64,000 nucleotides of DNA from Planctomycetes bacterium MalM25. GTDB lineage: Bacteria > Planctomycetota > Planctomycetia > Pirellulales > Lacipirellulaceae. The position numbers and the translations under genes were made by a program. The notes beneath the pieces are model-generated. The model worked only from the letters and a program-made list of their open reading frames with translations. It had not been told where the DNA came from and made no database searches. The first letter of the stretch is position 1. The number at the start of each line of letters is the position of its first letter. Where the stretch lies: the NCBI GenBank assembly GCA_007745835.1, contig CP036424.1, forward strand, positions 2,007,001 through 2,071,000, read 5' to 3'. This document shows positions 45,082 to 54,126 of the stretch, in pieces.

Positions 45082-46020
45082 ATGCAAACTCACGAATATC
45101 GAGACTTCGACGCCTTTGCTGATTCAGTCCAAGGGGTTGATTGCCAAATGATGCAGGATAAACCGACGAAGCGCATCTGGTCCATTACCGACATCGACTT
45201 AGGTGACACCAAGGTTCAGCATGGGCAACTCGGTAGTGCCAATATTGTGGAAGGCGAGACAGCTGCCGACGCGTACTTGCTCTACATGCCGCTAACCGCC
45301 ACTTGCGAATACAAGTTCAACGGCGTCCCCGTCAAAAAAAACGATTTGGCGATTCTGGAGCCGAACAGCGAATTCAGATTCAGCACGATAGTCGAGCATG
45401 ATTTTTGCATGGCTGTCGTATCAGCCAGCCATTTCGCTGATATGGAAGAGTGTTCATGCGATGCAAAACGGTCAACCGTGCGCGTGGCTCGCGGGAATCT
45501 TCAATCTGCCAGGAAGCTTTGCCAAATCGTGCATCAGATCCTGAGCTCAGCTGCTTCGTGCCCACAATTCGAGTCTAAGGTCGCGGCAAAACACGCGTCG
45601 GCAGCTCTTGTTAGAGTGGCATCAAAAGTTGTTGCTCACGAACTCCAACAAGAAGCTGTGCCGCAACTCGGGCGGGCGAGACTACCGCGAAGTGAGATTA
45701 TTGAGCGTTCGATGGCTCTGCTGGAGGATGTTAATGCGGAACCCGTTCATGTACGAGAATTGGCTACGGCAGCCGGTGTGTCGGAACGAAGCCTGCGGCG
45801 ATCCTTCCAAGAATATTTTGGTGTTGGCCCCATTCACTATCTGCAACTGAGGCGGCTTCATCTTATCAACCGAGTGCTTAGGGAAGCCGATCCAGACGCG
45901 AACTCGGTCACTGAAATCTTAGCTCAACATGGCGAGTGGCAGTTCGGTCGATTCGCCACAAGATATCGCCAGCTGTTTGGCGAACTGCCATCGGAGACAC
46001 TACGAGCGACCCGGCCGTGA
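45082..46020 (+). CDS. AraC-family transcriptional regulator
   Basis: A 312-residue protein. The C-terminal 100 residues hold two helix-turn-helix motifs: VRELATAAGVSERSLRRSF and the later LRRLHLINRVLREA...FGRFATRYRQLFGELPSE. This is the AraC/XylS DNA-binding domain. The N-terminal part (about 1-200) is a cupin-like ligand or regulatory region with NDLAILEPNSEF. Base composition is less GC-rich than in the carbohydrate region. It has no obvious neighbouring target: an IS lies on either side. It resembles regulators of aromatic or short-chain compound catabolism only at family level. Confidence 0.88.
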   Translation: MQTHEYRDFDAFADSVQGVDCQMMQDKPTKRIWSITDIDLGDTKVQHGQLGSANIVEGETAADAYLLYMPLTATCEYKFNGVPVKKNDLAILEPNSEFRFSTIVEHDFCMAVVSASHFADMEECSCDAKRSTVRVARGNLQSARKLCQIVHQILSSAASCPQFESKVAAKHASAALVRVASKVVAHELQQEAVPQLGRARLPRSEIIERSMALLEDVNAEPVHVRELATAAGVSERSLRRSFQEYFGVGPIHYLQLRRLHLINRVLREADPDANSVTEILAQHGEWQFGRFATRYRQLFGELPSETLRATRP

Positions 46021-46062
46021 CGTCCGCGGGTGCAGAGGCCATCTTTTTAGCATGCCCTGACC

Positions 46063-46071
46063 GTTCTGGCC
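46063..46071. repeat. 9-bp target-site duplication GTTCTGGCC, left
   Basis: Repeated exactly at 47116-47124, directly outside the other end of the IS5-type element. It proves insertion by a 9-bp staggered cut. Confidence 0.9.
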
Positions 46072-47115
46072 GGCCTTGCTTCCTAACCCCAGATGTTGAG
46101 AGGCATACCGATTGCGACGAAGGCGTTGAGTATCTTGCAGCGTAGGGCGAGTTCGGTGGCTTGGTTGCGGGGTTCTCGGTTCTTCAGCCGGTCGCCGAAG
46201 GCACCCTTCAGCCGGCTCATGGCCGTCTCGGCGAGGCTGCGTCGGTGATAGCCGATCGCCTCCTTCCAGCTCTTCTTGCCGTCGCGGCGGATCTGCCTGA
46301 GGCACTCGTCGCGTTCGATCGGGTCGGCCGACGAGTTGCCGTGCTGACGGATCACCGCGTTCTTCCGCGGCGGGATGATCTGGTGGATACGCTCTTCTTC
46401 GAGGTGCTCGCGGACGGCCCACGTGTCGTACGCCCCGTCGCCGTAGAACGTCTGGACCTCTTGCTCGACTTGTTCCAGCAGCGGCTTCACCGGCGTGGCG
46501 TCATGCATGCTCGACTCGGTCAGCAGCTGAGCGACGATTGCGTGGCTCGCCGGATCGACCGCCAGGTGGACCTTGCGGAACGTGCGACGCTTATCGACCC
46601 CGTGCTTCTTGCGATGCCACTCGCCGTCTCCGAAGACCTTCAGGCCCGTGCTATCGACCACCACGTCGATCGGCCCCTTCGCTGGGTCGATGTCGATCGA
46701 GACCTTCAGCTTCGCGGCACGCTTCACGAGGCTCGTATGGTGCGGGATCGCGACGCCCGCGTCGAGGAGCTTAGCCAACGCTCGTCCGAAGCCCTCGGTC
46801 TGCCGGTAAGGCAGGCGGAACAGCTCGCGGATCGTCAGCAGGGTCTCGATCGCCACGTCGCTGTAGGTGAACGGGCGGCCGTTCTTCTTCGCCTCGTTCT
46901 CGTGCTCCCAAGCGTCCACGACTTCTTCAGAGAAGTAGAACGTGAAGTCGCCCCGGTTCACGAGTGCCTCGTTGTACCGCTTCCAGTTCTTGACCTCGTA
47001 ACGCTTCTTACGCGGCTCCGCTGCGCCTGCTGGCATCGTTCGCTCCGTCAGATGAGAGATGGGACTCCGTCCACGGCGATCTACGCGGCGTTTCAAGGGG
47101 TTGTTCAGCAAGGCC
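46072..47115 (-). mobile_element. IS5-family (IS903-type) insertion sequence, copy 1
   Basis: A 1044-bp element ending in GGCCTTGCT at each end as inverted repeats, with similarity continuing to an ACCCC block at about base 15-19. The 9-bp target duplication and the GGCCTTGCTGA-like end match the IS903 group of the IS5 family. One intact transposase gene occupies most of it. Confidence 0.92.
46083..47036 (-). CDS. IS5-family transposase
   Basis: About 317 residues from the ATG at 47036, which lies just inside the IS end; a longer upstream frame would extend outside the element and is rejected. DDE residues are visible in VVVDSTGLKVFG, in YGDGAYDT and in RRSLAETAMSRLK. The N-terminal KNWKRYNEALVNRGDFTFYF is typical of IS903-type transposases. 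Intact. Confidence 0.93.
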   Translation of the reverse strand: MPAGAAEPRKKRYEVKNWKRYNEALVNRGDFTFYFSEEVVDAWEHENEAKKNGRPFTYSDVAIETLLTIRELFRLPYRQTEGFGRALAKLLDAGVAIPHHTSLVKRAAKLKVSIDIDPAKGPIDVVVDSTGLKVFGDGEWHRKKHGVDKRRTFRKVHLAVDPASHAIVAQLLTESSMHDATPVKPLLEQVEQEVQTFYGDGAYDTWAVREHLEEERIHQIIPPRKNAVIRQHGNSSADPIERDECLRQIRRDGKKSWKEAIGYHRRSLAETAMSRLKGAFGDRLKNREPRNQATELALRCKILNAFVAIGMPLNIWG

Positions 47116-47124
47116 GTTCTGGCC
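47116..47124. repeat. 9-bp target-site duplication GTTCTGGCC, right
   Basis: Second copy of the duplication at 46063-46071. Confidence 0.9.
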
Positions 47125-47635
47125 GGAAATGCATAGCACAGGCTACGGCGAAAACTTATTTTTTGGAGTGAGGAGTCTGATCTCTTGTAGCTTGAGTTGC
47201 AATGGAAGGTGTTTTGCAAAGGGATCTTGGCTTCGAGTTTCAACGAGGGATGATATTGGGTAGGACCTTGGTCTGTGCAGGTTTTCAAAACAGGCGTTCG
47301 GTTGTTGTATTGATGCGATGGCTTATTGAGCATGCTTCGCGTAAATTTCTTTGCTTAATTACTCTGCGCTCGATCATTAATTCCATGCGTACAGGATAAG
47401 AGCTACTGCCGACTCCGACACGAGAACGCCATCTCTCGACGCCAGCCAGCGTCGATGGGTCGCGTTCTTTATTGTTTCCCTTGCTAATTATAGACATAGG
47501 AACCGCGATATTGCGTCCAGACGCAGACAGTAATCCCTCCCCCCGGATACCACGCGATCGCGATCCTTAACGTGGGCGGAATACGGTACCAAGCCGAGTG
47601 TTGCAAATTTCAGTGTTCTTGGAGAAAAGCATAAT
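47125..47635. other. Intergenic region, no gene seen
   Basis: About 510 bp of lower-GC sequence between the IS and a PEP-CTERM gene. No coding frame with recognisable features. The promoter of the PEP-CTERM gene probably lies in the A/T-rich stretch near 47470-47500 or closer to 47600. Confidence 0.5.
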
Positions 47636-48223
47636 ATGTTCAAGCATTTCAACATGATGATCATGGGGTTTTGTCTTATCCTGCGGCTACTCGTCGCGGG
47701 CACCGCGGACGCACAGGGTCTGTCGAACTCACTAGTGGATTGCGAGCCCTTCGGCCTTGCGGTGTGTGCTCCCGATACTCCGCAGACCTTCCCCAGTGAG
47801 AATTTCGTAATATTCCCATTGACGGGGGGGGAGGACCCGCTGTTCGTCATCGACGGCCAAGCCAATACGGCCATCGACCTGATCATGGATGAATTTGTCA
47901 CTGCGGGCGAATTGGAAAAGGCAGGGTTCCGGTTGACCGGCTTGACTGCGTCGCCCGATGGAACGCGCATTGGACCGATCGAGCCCGGAGACATCCAGTA
48001 CATTGGCAACTGGTCATCAGAGGCCTCCAGCATTCCTTTTATCACCGGCGCAGGGTTCGGCCAGACGCTTGAGTGGACGAATCTCGCGGGTGCGGATCCG
48101 GTTGGTGCAGGAGCCATCCTCAGGATGAATCTGACTTTCATCACTGTCCCCGAGCCGAGCGCGGCGCTGCTGTTCGGCCTTGGTTTGCTCGGGCTGGGGC
48201 TGACAAGAAAACGACCAGCCTAA
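47636..48223 (+). CDS. Short PEP-CTERM protein, proteobacterial style
   Basis: A 195-residue exported protein with a signal peptide (about 1-26, ending GTADA). The body has no recognised domain. The tail VPEPSAALLFGLGLLGLGL followed by TRKR is a textbook PEP-CTERM signal of the kind common in beta- and gammaproteobacteria, and differs from the Ala-rich tails of the planctomycete proteins in region 3. GGAG lies 11 bases upstream of the start. It may be of foreign origin together with the next two genes. Confidence 0.82.
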   Translation: MFKHFNMMIMGFCLILRLLVAGTADAQGLSNSLVDCEPFGLAVCAPDTPQTFPSENFVIFPLTGGEDPLFVIDGQANTAIDLIMDEFVTAGELEKAGFRLTGLTASPDGTRIGPIEPGDIQYIGNWSSEASSIPFITGAGFGQTLEWTNLAGADPVGAGAILRMNLTFITVPEPSAALLFGLGLLGLGLTRKRPA

Positions 48224-48358
48224 CCCTCCCTTGCAGACTTGATTGCGGTTTCCTCTGAGGTGCTCGTGAAAACACTACTCTGACTGTCACTAACACGACG
48301 GATCAGAGGCAAAATGCGCTAGTTTTCCAACACACCCAAGCTAAGAGGATTAATCACA

Positions 48359-48922
48359 ATGCGAGTTACACAAGTCTTTGCAGTTGCATTTCTGTTCTCG
48401 ATCACCACATGTGCGGCCCATGCCCAGACGGTCCGACTGGATCCGGGGGATGACACGATCGCATACGGGATCGACAATCTGAACGTCGACGGCACATTAT
48501 ACAACATGACTTTCCGTAACGAAGGACCGGACGAAATCTACGGCCCTTCCTCACCCTTCGTTTTCGATTTCGCTTCAGAGTCCGAGGCGATCGCCGCAGT
48601 GGATGCTGTGAATGCCGCCCTCAACCTCTCGACGGCCACAACGTCTTCTTCGGCGTTGGTTTCTACTCCGTCACGCCGTGTAAACTACTTTTTGGTTGGA
48701 TGGGACGAGGATGAGTCGCTGGGCCGCGTATCCTACATCCAGGGGGTCTACAACAACACGAATACGTGGATCCACAGCGGCGACGGTTCCCAGAACGATT
48801 TCGCCAGTGACCAATATGCAGATTTCACGGTGGTGGTGCCCGAGCCTGGGACCGCGCTGTTGATGGGCCTGGGTCTGCTCGGTCTCCGCGCAGTCGGTCA
48901 CCGACGAAAGGCGATTGTCTAG
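48359..48922 (+). CDS. Short PEP-CTERM protein
   Basis: A 187-residue exported protein with a signal peptide (about 1-22, ending AAHA). The beta-rich body includes DDTIAYGIDNLNVDGTLYN. The tail VPEPGTALLMGLGLLGL followed by His and Arg residues is a PEP-CTERM signal. An AGAGGA-like ribosome site lies about ten bases upstream. It is in tandem with the preceding gene, with an intrinsic terminator directly after, so the two may form a unit. Function unknown. Confidence 0.85.
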   Translation: MRVTQVFAVAFLFSITTCAAHAQTVRLDPGDDTIAYGIDNLNVDGTLYNMTFRNEGPDEIYGPSSPFVFDFASESEAIAAVDAVNAALNLSTATTSSSALVSTPSRRVNYFLVGWDEDESLGRVSYIQGVYNNTNTWIHSGDGSQNDFASDQYADFTVVVPEPGTALLMGLGLLGLRAVGHRRKAIV

Positions 48923-48954
48923 ACGCACGGACATGACGTGATTTCTCAAGCCCC

Positions 48955-48985
48955 AAAGGCCCGACAACCGTCGGGCCTTTTCTTT
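48955..48985 (+). terminator. Intrinsic terminator after the PEP-CTERM pair
   Basis: Arms AAAGGCCCGAC (48955-48965) and GTCGGGCCTTT (48970-48980) pair perfectly around AACC, followed by TCTTTTT. This is the best-formed Rho-independent terminator in the window. Confidence 0.88.
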
Positions 48986-49233
48986 TTGGTCGGGTTCCAA
49001 ACGGAGCTCAGCAGCATGCATTACCTCTTGCCGATCAACGTGATTCCAAGCTCAATCAACAGTGCCTGGTTAGGGTCTTTGCCAATGCATTTGCCGCTGC
49101 GGACTAGTGCCATCGTGCCAAGGATCAGCAGGGTGCACAAACCCGCCAGCGTGTCCTTGATCCGATCAGTCCATCCGTCATGGTATTATGAAGGCGTGCA
49201 GAGTATTTCCCAACATGCTCCGGATCATCGTCG

Positions 49234-51642
49234 ATGACTCATAACCACAGATTGCTATTATTTACCATTGTCTACTCTGTAGGTGGGTCGTCACTGATCG
49301 GAAACGCTCAGGAGCTGACTGTCGGTGAAGCAAAGTCGATTGCTAGGGAAGCATACATCTATGGCTACCCGATCGTTGAGAACTACCGAGAGATGTATAG
49401 GTTTGCCATCGATGAGAATAGCGAGCAGTACGGCACATCTTTCAATAGTCTCTACCACCGCCTCCCAGTATTCAGCCCTAACGACACAGGCGTGGTAACA
49501 CCCAACATTGATACTCCGTATTCTCTCTTGTGGATGGATTTAAGATCGGAACCACTAGTACTAGCCATTCCGGAAATTAGCGAGGAAAGATATTATTCGG
49601 TCCAACTGATTGATCTGTTCAAGTATTGCTTTGCCGTTATTAGCGACCGGACGTCTAGCAATAGCTCTGCAAACTTTCTCGTCGCTGGTCCAGATTGGCA
49701 AGGTGAAGCACCAGCGAACATCGATCAAGTATTTCGCTGCAAAACAGAATTCGCCATGGCTGTCTACCGCACACAACTGCGTGGCAAGAACGACCTCGAA
49801 AACTTCAGGAACATCCGGAGTCAATACACGGTACAAACACTTAGCAAGTTTCTCGGGCAGCCAAATCCCGAGTCTCCGGCTACTTTCGAATTCCCTCTAC
49901 CGCCAACCGATTCTCATGCAGGCCTTGAGTTTTTCTCGAAGCTATGTTTCCTGCTCCAGTTTTGCGATTCTCATTCGTCAGAGAAAGGATTATTGAAAGA
50001 ATTCTCAAGAATCGGGGTTTCCGCCAACAAACTGTTCGACGCTACTACGCTGTCCCCTGAAATCGAAGATGCGCTGAATCGTGGTATTCAGGAGGGCGAG
50101 GCTGCCATTACAGCTGCTGCGTCGACGTTAAAAGTTGCCGAAGTCATCGGTACACGCGAGTATCTTGGCAATGACTATCTGAAACGGGCGGTAGCAGCCA
50201 GGATCGGGCGTTATAGCAACTCCAAAGAGGAAGCTCTCTACTCGTTGTATCTAAGTGATGGGGAAGGCAAGCCGCTTGAAGGTGGTGCTATTAGCTACGT
50301 CTTGAAACTGGGTGAAGCGGATCTACCGCCCGTCAACGCATTTTGGTCGCTAACCATGTACGAGAGTCAAAGCAAAGCTCTCGTCGAGAATCCAATCAGC
50401 CGCTACCAAATCAGTTCGTCGATGCTTCCAAGTCTTGCTCGTGATTCGGACGGTGGTGTGACCATACGGATCCAGCACAAATCACCTGGTGAGGAGCAGG
50501 TGAAAAACTGGTTGCCAGCGCCTGAAGGCCCGTTTTATATGGTCATGCGCCTTTACAGACCGAAGCCAGCAGCCTACGACGGAACTTGGTCACCGCCGCT
50601 TGTTTGGCGCAAGGAAAGGAATACAGAACCGGTCGTTACCAAACCTGATGGCGCCGAAACTGCGGAGGAGGTCAAGCCATCAATTATTGCCGACGAGCCC
50701 AAGCCCGAGTTGGAGAGGCCAACGATTTGGGGGGAGCCCACAGAGGTGAAGGTGCGCGTGTATGTTATCGACATCGACGAAATTGACTCGGCAGACCAAA
50801 GCTTTGCCGCTAGCGTCTATTATATCGCTCAATGGAAAAATCCATTCCTACGTCACAAGGGACCTGGGCCGATGAACCGTGGCCTGTCTGACATATGGAA
50901 TCCAAGACTAACCATCGTTGGTCAGCAAATGCAGTGGAAGTCGTATCCAGATTCTGTAGAGATACAATCTGATGGGACCGTGACATATCGTCAGAAAATC
51001 TGGGGAAGATTCTCGCAGCCTTTGAATCTACAAGATTTCCCGTTTGACAGACAGGAGCTCTCTATCCATGTCGTAGCGGCAGGTCTCCTGGAGGAAGACG
51101 TGAAGATAGTGCCATTTATTACTGAGCGTGAGGTTGGTTCTGCAATCGCTGAAAAATTTTCACTGCCGGACTTCGAGGTCATGTCGTGGGATGCTTCGCC
51201 TGAGCCGTATGTCCCCGGCCAGGAAGAAGTCGGTATTGCTGGATACGAAATGAGAATTCAAGTTGTCAGACAGGCTACCTACTACATATTAAAGGTAATT
51301 ATTCCGCTCTGTCTAATCGTTGTCATGTCGTGGTTGCCCCGTTGGATCGATCCAGAGCAGTCTGGAACGAATATTGGCATTTCGACATCAGCCTTTCTAA
51401 CACTCGTCGCTTACTTATTTGCAATTACGGTACTCTTGCCTCGAGTCTCGTATATCACACGCATGGATCGCTTTATTTTGCTTTCCACACTAACCGTATT
51501 TGCAGGACTCATCCAGACAGTCTTCAATACAGCTTTGCTGAGACATGAAAGGAAACGTTGGGTTGAGCGGATCGATAGCTGGTCGCGTGTTGCATACCCA
51601 ATCATGCTGGTGCTGGTACTCACGGTGTCCTTCGTCCTTTAA
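49234..51642 (+). CDS. DUF1254/DUF1214 protein fused to a pentameric ligand-gated ion channel
   Basis: An 802-residue protein. After a signal peptide (about 1-26) comes DUF1254 (about 30-170, with [16 protein letters not shown]) and DUF1214 (about 335-445, with [13 protein letters not shown] and [17 protein letters not shown]). A linker rich in Pro and Glu (about 455-495) leads to a Cys-loop-receptor-type extracellular domain (about 500-680), where WNPRL and the loop [12 protein letters not shown] are the family hallmarks. Four membrane helices follow: M1 near 684-706 ([13 protein letters not shown]), M2 near 714-738 ([21 protein letters not shown]), M3 near 743-765 and M4 near 780-801. Base composition is visibly less GC-rich than in region 3. 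It should form a ligand-gated ion channel with an added sensory domain. Confidence 0.88.
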   Translation: MTHNHRLLLFTIVYSVGGSSLIGNAQELTVGEAKSIAREAYIYGYPIVENYREMYRFAIDENSEQYGTSFNSLYHRLPVFSPNDTGVVTPNIDTPYSLLWMDLRSEPLVLAIPEISEERYYSVQLIDLFKYCFAVISDRTSSNSSANFLVAGPDWQGEAPANIDQVFRCKTEFAMAVYRTQLRGKNDLENFRNIRSQYTVQTLSKFLGQPNPESPATFEFPLPPTDSHAGLEFFSKLCFLLQFCDSHSSEKGLLKEFSRIGVSANKLFDATTLSPEIEDALNRGIQEGEAAITAAASTLKVAEVIGTREYLGNDYLKRAVAARIGRYSNSKEEALYSLYLSDGEGKPLEGGAISYVLKLGEADLPPVNAFWSLTMYESQSKALVENPISRYQISSSMLPSLARDSDGGVTIRIQHKSPGEEQVKNWLPAPEGPFYMVMRLYRPKPAAYDGTWSPPLVWRKERNTEPVVTKPDGAETAEEVKPSIIADEPKPELERPTIWGEPTEVKVRVYVIDIDEIDSADQSFAASVYYIAQWKNPFLRHKGPGPMNRGLSDIWNPRLTIVGQQMQWKSYPDSVEIQSDGTVTYRQKIWGRFSQPLNLQDFPFDRQELSIHVVAAGLLEEDVKIVPFITEREVGSAIAEKFSLPDFEVMSWDASPEPYVPGQEEVGIAGYEMRIQVVRQATYYILKVIIPLCLIVVMSWLPRWIDPEQSGTNIGISTSAFLTLVAYLFAITVLLPRVSYITRMDRFILLSTLTVFAGLIQTVFNTALLRHERKRWVERIDSWSRVAYPIMLVLVLTVSFVL

Positions 51643-51648
51643 GTCAGG

Positions 51649-51657
51649 ACGTTGCAT
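51649..51657. repeat. 9-bp target-site duplication ACGTTGCAT, left
   Basis: Repeated exactly at 52694-52702 directly outside the right end of the second IS5-type element. The insertion point is 15 bases after the stop codon of the ion-channel fusion gene. Confidence 0.9.
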
Positions 51658-52693
51658 GGCCTTGCTGAACTAATCGACGAGTAGCGTCGTAGATCGGCCC
51701 GGACGGAGTCCTCTTTTCTCAGACGGAGCGAACGATGGCCGCTAGCAAGGCGAAGAAGAAGTCGTACCGGGTGACGAACTGGCGGGAGTACAACGAGTCG
51801 CTTGTGTGCCGGGGCGACATCACGTACTGGTTCAGCGGCGAGGTGCTCGCCGTTTGGGAGCACGACAACGCCGAGGCTCGTCGCGGACACCCGTTCGTCT
51901 ACAGCGATCTGGCGATTGAGACGCTGCTGACGCTGCGAGAACTCTTCCGCTTGCCCTACCGCCAGACCGAAGGGTTGGGTCGGGCGTTGGCGAAGCTGAT
52001 GGGGGTTGATGTGGCGATCCCGCACCACACGAGCTTGGTGAAGCGGGCCGCCAAGCTCGACATCGACACCCAGCTGGCCGAGGTGAAAGGCCCGATCGAC
52101 GTGGTGGTCGATAGCACGGGCCTGAAGGTCTTCGGCGAGGGCGAGTGGAAGGTCCGTCAGCACGGCGTGGGCAAGCGTCGCGATTGGCGGAAGGTCCACT
52201 TCGCGATCGACCCCAACTCACACGCGATCCTCGCCGAACTGATGACCGGATCCGGCACGCACGACGCGACGGCGGCGAAGCCGCTGTTGGAAGACATCGA
52301 GCAACAGATCGAGACGTTCTACGGCGACGGAGCGTACGACACGTGGGTCTTGCGGGATCACCTGCAAGGCGAGTCGATCCACCAGATCATCCCGCCGCAG
52401 AAGAACGCGGTGATCAGGCAGCACGGCAACTCGAAGAAGGACCCGCTGGAACGCGACGAGTGCGTGCGGCAGATCCGTCGTGACGGCAAGGCGGCGTGGA
52501 AGGAAGCAATCGGCTACCACCGGCGAAGCCTCGCCGAGACCGGCATGAGCCGGCTGAAGATGACCTTCGGCGATCGCCTCAAGAATCGTGAGCCGCCCAA
52601 TCAGAAGACCGAAGTTGCTCTCCGAACCAAGATCCTTAACGCCTTCGTCTCTATCGGCATGCCTCTCTCGTTGTGGATTTAGTCAGCAAGGCC
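51658..52693 (+). mobile_element. IS5-family (IS903-type) insertion sequence, copy 2
   Basis: A 1036-bp element with inverted ends GGCCTTGCTGA and a 9-bp duplication. It is related to copy 1 but clearly diverged in sequence and in opposite orientation. It carries one intact transposase gene. Confidence 0.92.
51735..52682 (+). CDS. IS5-family transposase
   Basis: A 315-residue DDE transposase. Catalytic regions are VVVDSTGLKVFG, YGDGAYDT and RRSLAETGMSRLK. It is similar along its whole length to the transposase at 46083-47036 but differs at many positions, so the two elements are different members of the group. Intact. Confidence 0.93.
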   Translation: MAASKAKKKSYRVTNWREYNESLVCRGDITYWFSGEVLAVWEHDNAEARRGHPFVYSDLAIETLLTLRELFRLPYRQTEGLGRALAKLMGVDVAIPHHTSLVKRAAKLDIDTQLAEVKGPIDVVVDSTGLKVFGEGEWKVRQHGVGKRRDWRKVHFAIDPNSHAILAELMTGSGTHDATAAKPLLEDIEQQIETFYGDGAYDTWVLRDHLQGESIHQIIPPQKNAVIRQHGNSKKDPLERDECVRQIRRDGKAAWKEAIGYHRRSLAETGMSRLKMTFGDRLKNREPPNQKTEVALRTKILNAFVSIGMPLSLWI

Positions 52694-52702
52694 ACGTTGC
52701 AT
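52694..52702. repeat. 9-bp target-site duplication ACGTTGCAT, right
   Basis: Second copy of the duplication at 51649-51657. Confidence 0.9.
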
Positions 52703-52834
52703 TATTGCTTAGATCATGAGGTGGTTAGTCAGTCACTGCTTTCTGCATTACAACACTAAATAACACCGTAGAGTATTCCGTACTCTTATTGTCGGTCGCA
52801 TGGCGAATCAACTTTTGGTATCGCTAGCACCGTA

Positions 52835-53859
52835 TTGAGGGGCATGAGACCTCAAGGCAGTGCGGCGGAGCTGGAAGCTCGACGCCGTCGCGCTGCGGCG
52901 TGCTTCCAGGCAGGGGAGTCCGTCCGCACGGTGGCCGAACGTATCGGCGTCGATCGCAGCAGCGCAAAACGCTGGCGGCGGGTTTGGCGTGAAGGGGGCG
53001 AAGACGCGTTGGCCGCCAAGCCGCACCCCGGCGGCAAGTGCAAGCTCACCGACGAGCAACTCGACGAGTTGGTCGAGTTGGTGATCGCCGGGCCACGCGA
53101 AGCGGGCTTCCCGACCGACCTGTGGACCTGCGCCCGCGTAGCCAAGGTGATCCAAGATCGCTTCGGCGTCGAGTACGACCGCCGCCACCTGGCGAAGCTG
53201 CTCCGCAGGCTCGGCTTCAGCCCACAGAAGCCCCGGAAAGTTGCCCGCGAGCAGGACCCCGAAGCGGTTGAGCACTGGCGGAAGGTCGAGTAGGTGCGGA
53301 TCAAAAAAAAGCCCGCCGAAAGGGAGCCAGCCTTGTCTTCCTCGACGAAACGGGCTTCATGCTCCAGCCGGTGAACCGGCAGACCTGGGCTCCCATTGGC
53401 TGCACGCCGGTCCAGAAGGCGTGGGACCGACGCGATCGGCTCAGTGTGATCGGGGCGGTCGTTCTCTCGCCGACAAGAACCCGAGTGGGTTGCTGCTTCG
53501 GCGTGCAACGGAAGAACGTGAAGGCCGACGACGCGGTCGGGTTCTTGTGTCGGCTGCGGAAGAAGGTCCGCCGACCGCTGATCGTGGTGTGGGACCGCTG
53601 GAGCGTTCATCGATCGGCCGAGAAGAAGATCGCCAAGCTAGGTTGGAAGCACATCGAGTTCGAATCGCTGCCCGCCTACTGCCCGGAGCTCAAACCGGTT
53701 GAAGCGATGTGGAGCCACGCCAAGTACGCCGACCTGGCCAACTTCGTCCCCAACGAGGTGGAGCACCTCAACGAGGCGGTTCACACCTCGCTCGACGACC
53801 AAGCCCACGACCATCGCCTGAAACTCTCCTTTTTCAAGACCGCTCTACTCAGGCTATAA
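52835..53859 (+). pseudogene. IS630-family transposase, split by a stop codon and a frame change
   Basis: The first part (52835-53293) encodes the helix-turn-helix and N-terminal half, with VRTVAERIGVDRSSAKRWRR and LLRRLGFSPQKPRK, ending at a TAG. The second part, in another frame, runs from about 53335 to 53859 and encodes the catalytic core with VFLDETGFMLQP, VVWDRWSVHRS and YCPELKPVEAMWSHAKY (D,D,E). Between them, an A8 run (53303-53310) is where the frame must change. The TAG replaces a codon that is Trp in related proteins by my recollection. The element ends and TA duplication were not identified. Confidence 0.82.
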
Positions 53860-54126
53860 ACCGGCTCGTTAGCCATGCGACAGGCAACAAGTCTAGCCTC
53901 TCTTCTCGCCACTTCACTTATGGACGTGCTGCCAGCAATCTCTCAGATCAAACTTCTACTCGGTTGCTGTCAGATAAGTCTTGAGCAATGGTAGTTTAAT
54001 ATGTATGAGGTGTCAGCTCTAGATACGACAACTTGTGTTCTCGTGCATCGAGCGCACTCCAGCGCAAAAACGGCGGGCCTGTTCCATTATAAGATGCTTG
54101 GTACTTAATAATGTTCGAACAGCCCC

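Noticed and set aside
46161-47171. Plus-strand open frame of 336 residues
   Set aside because: Antisense to the IS5-type transposase; repeated in shape at the other copies, as expected of a shadow.
46072-52693. Composite transposon made by the two IS5-type elements
   Set aside because: Each element has its own different 9-bp duplication and the sequences are diverged, so they inserted independently.
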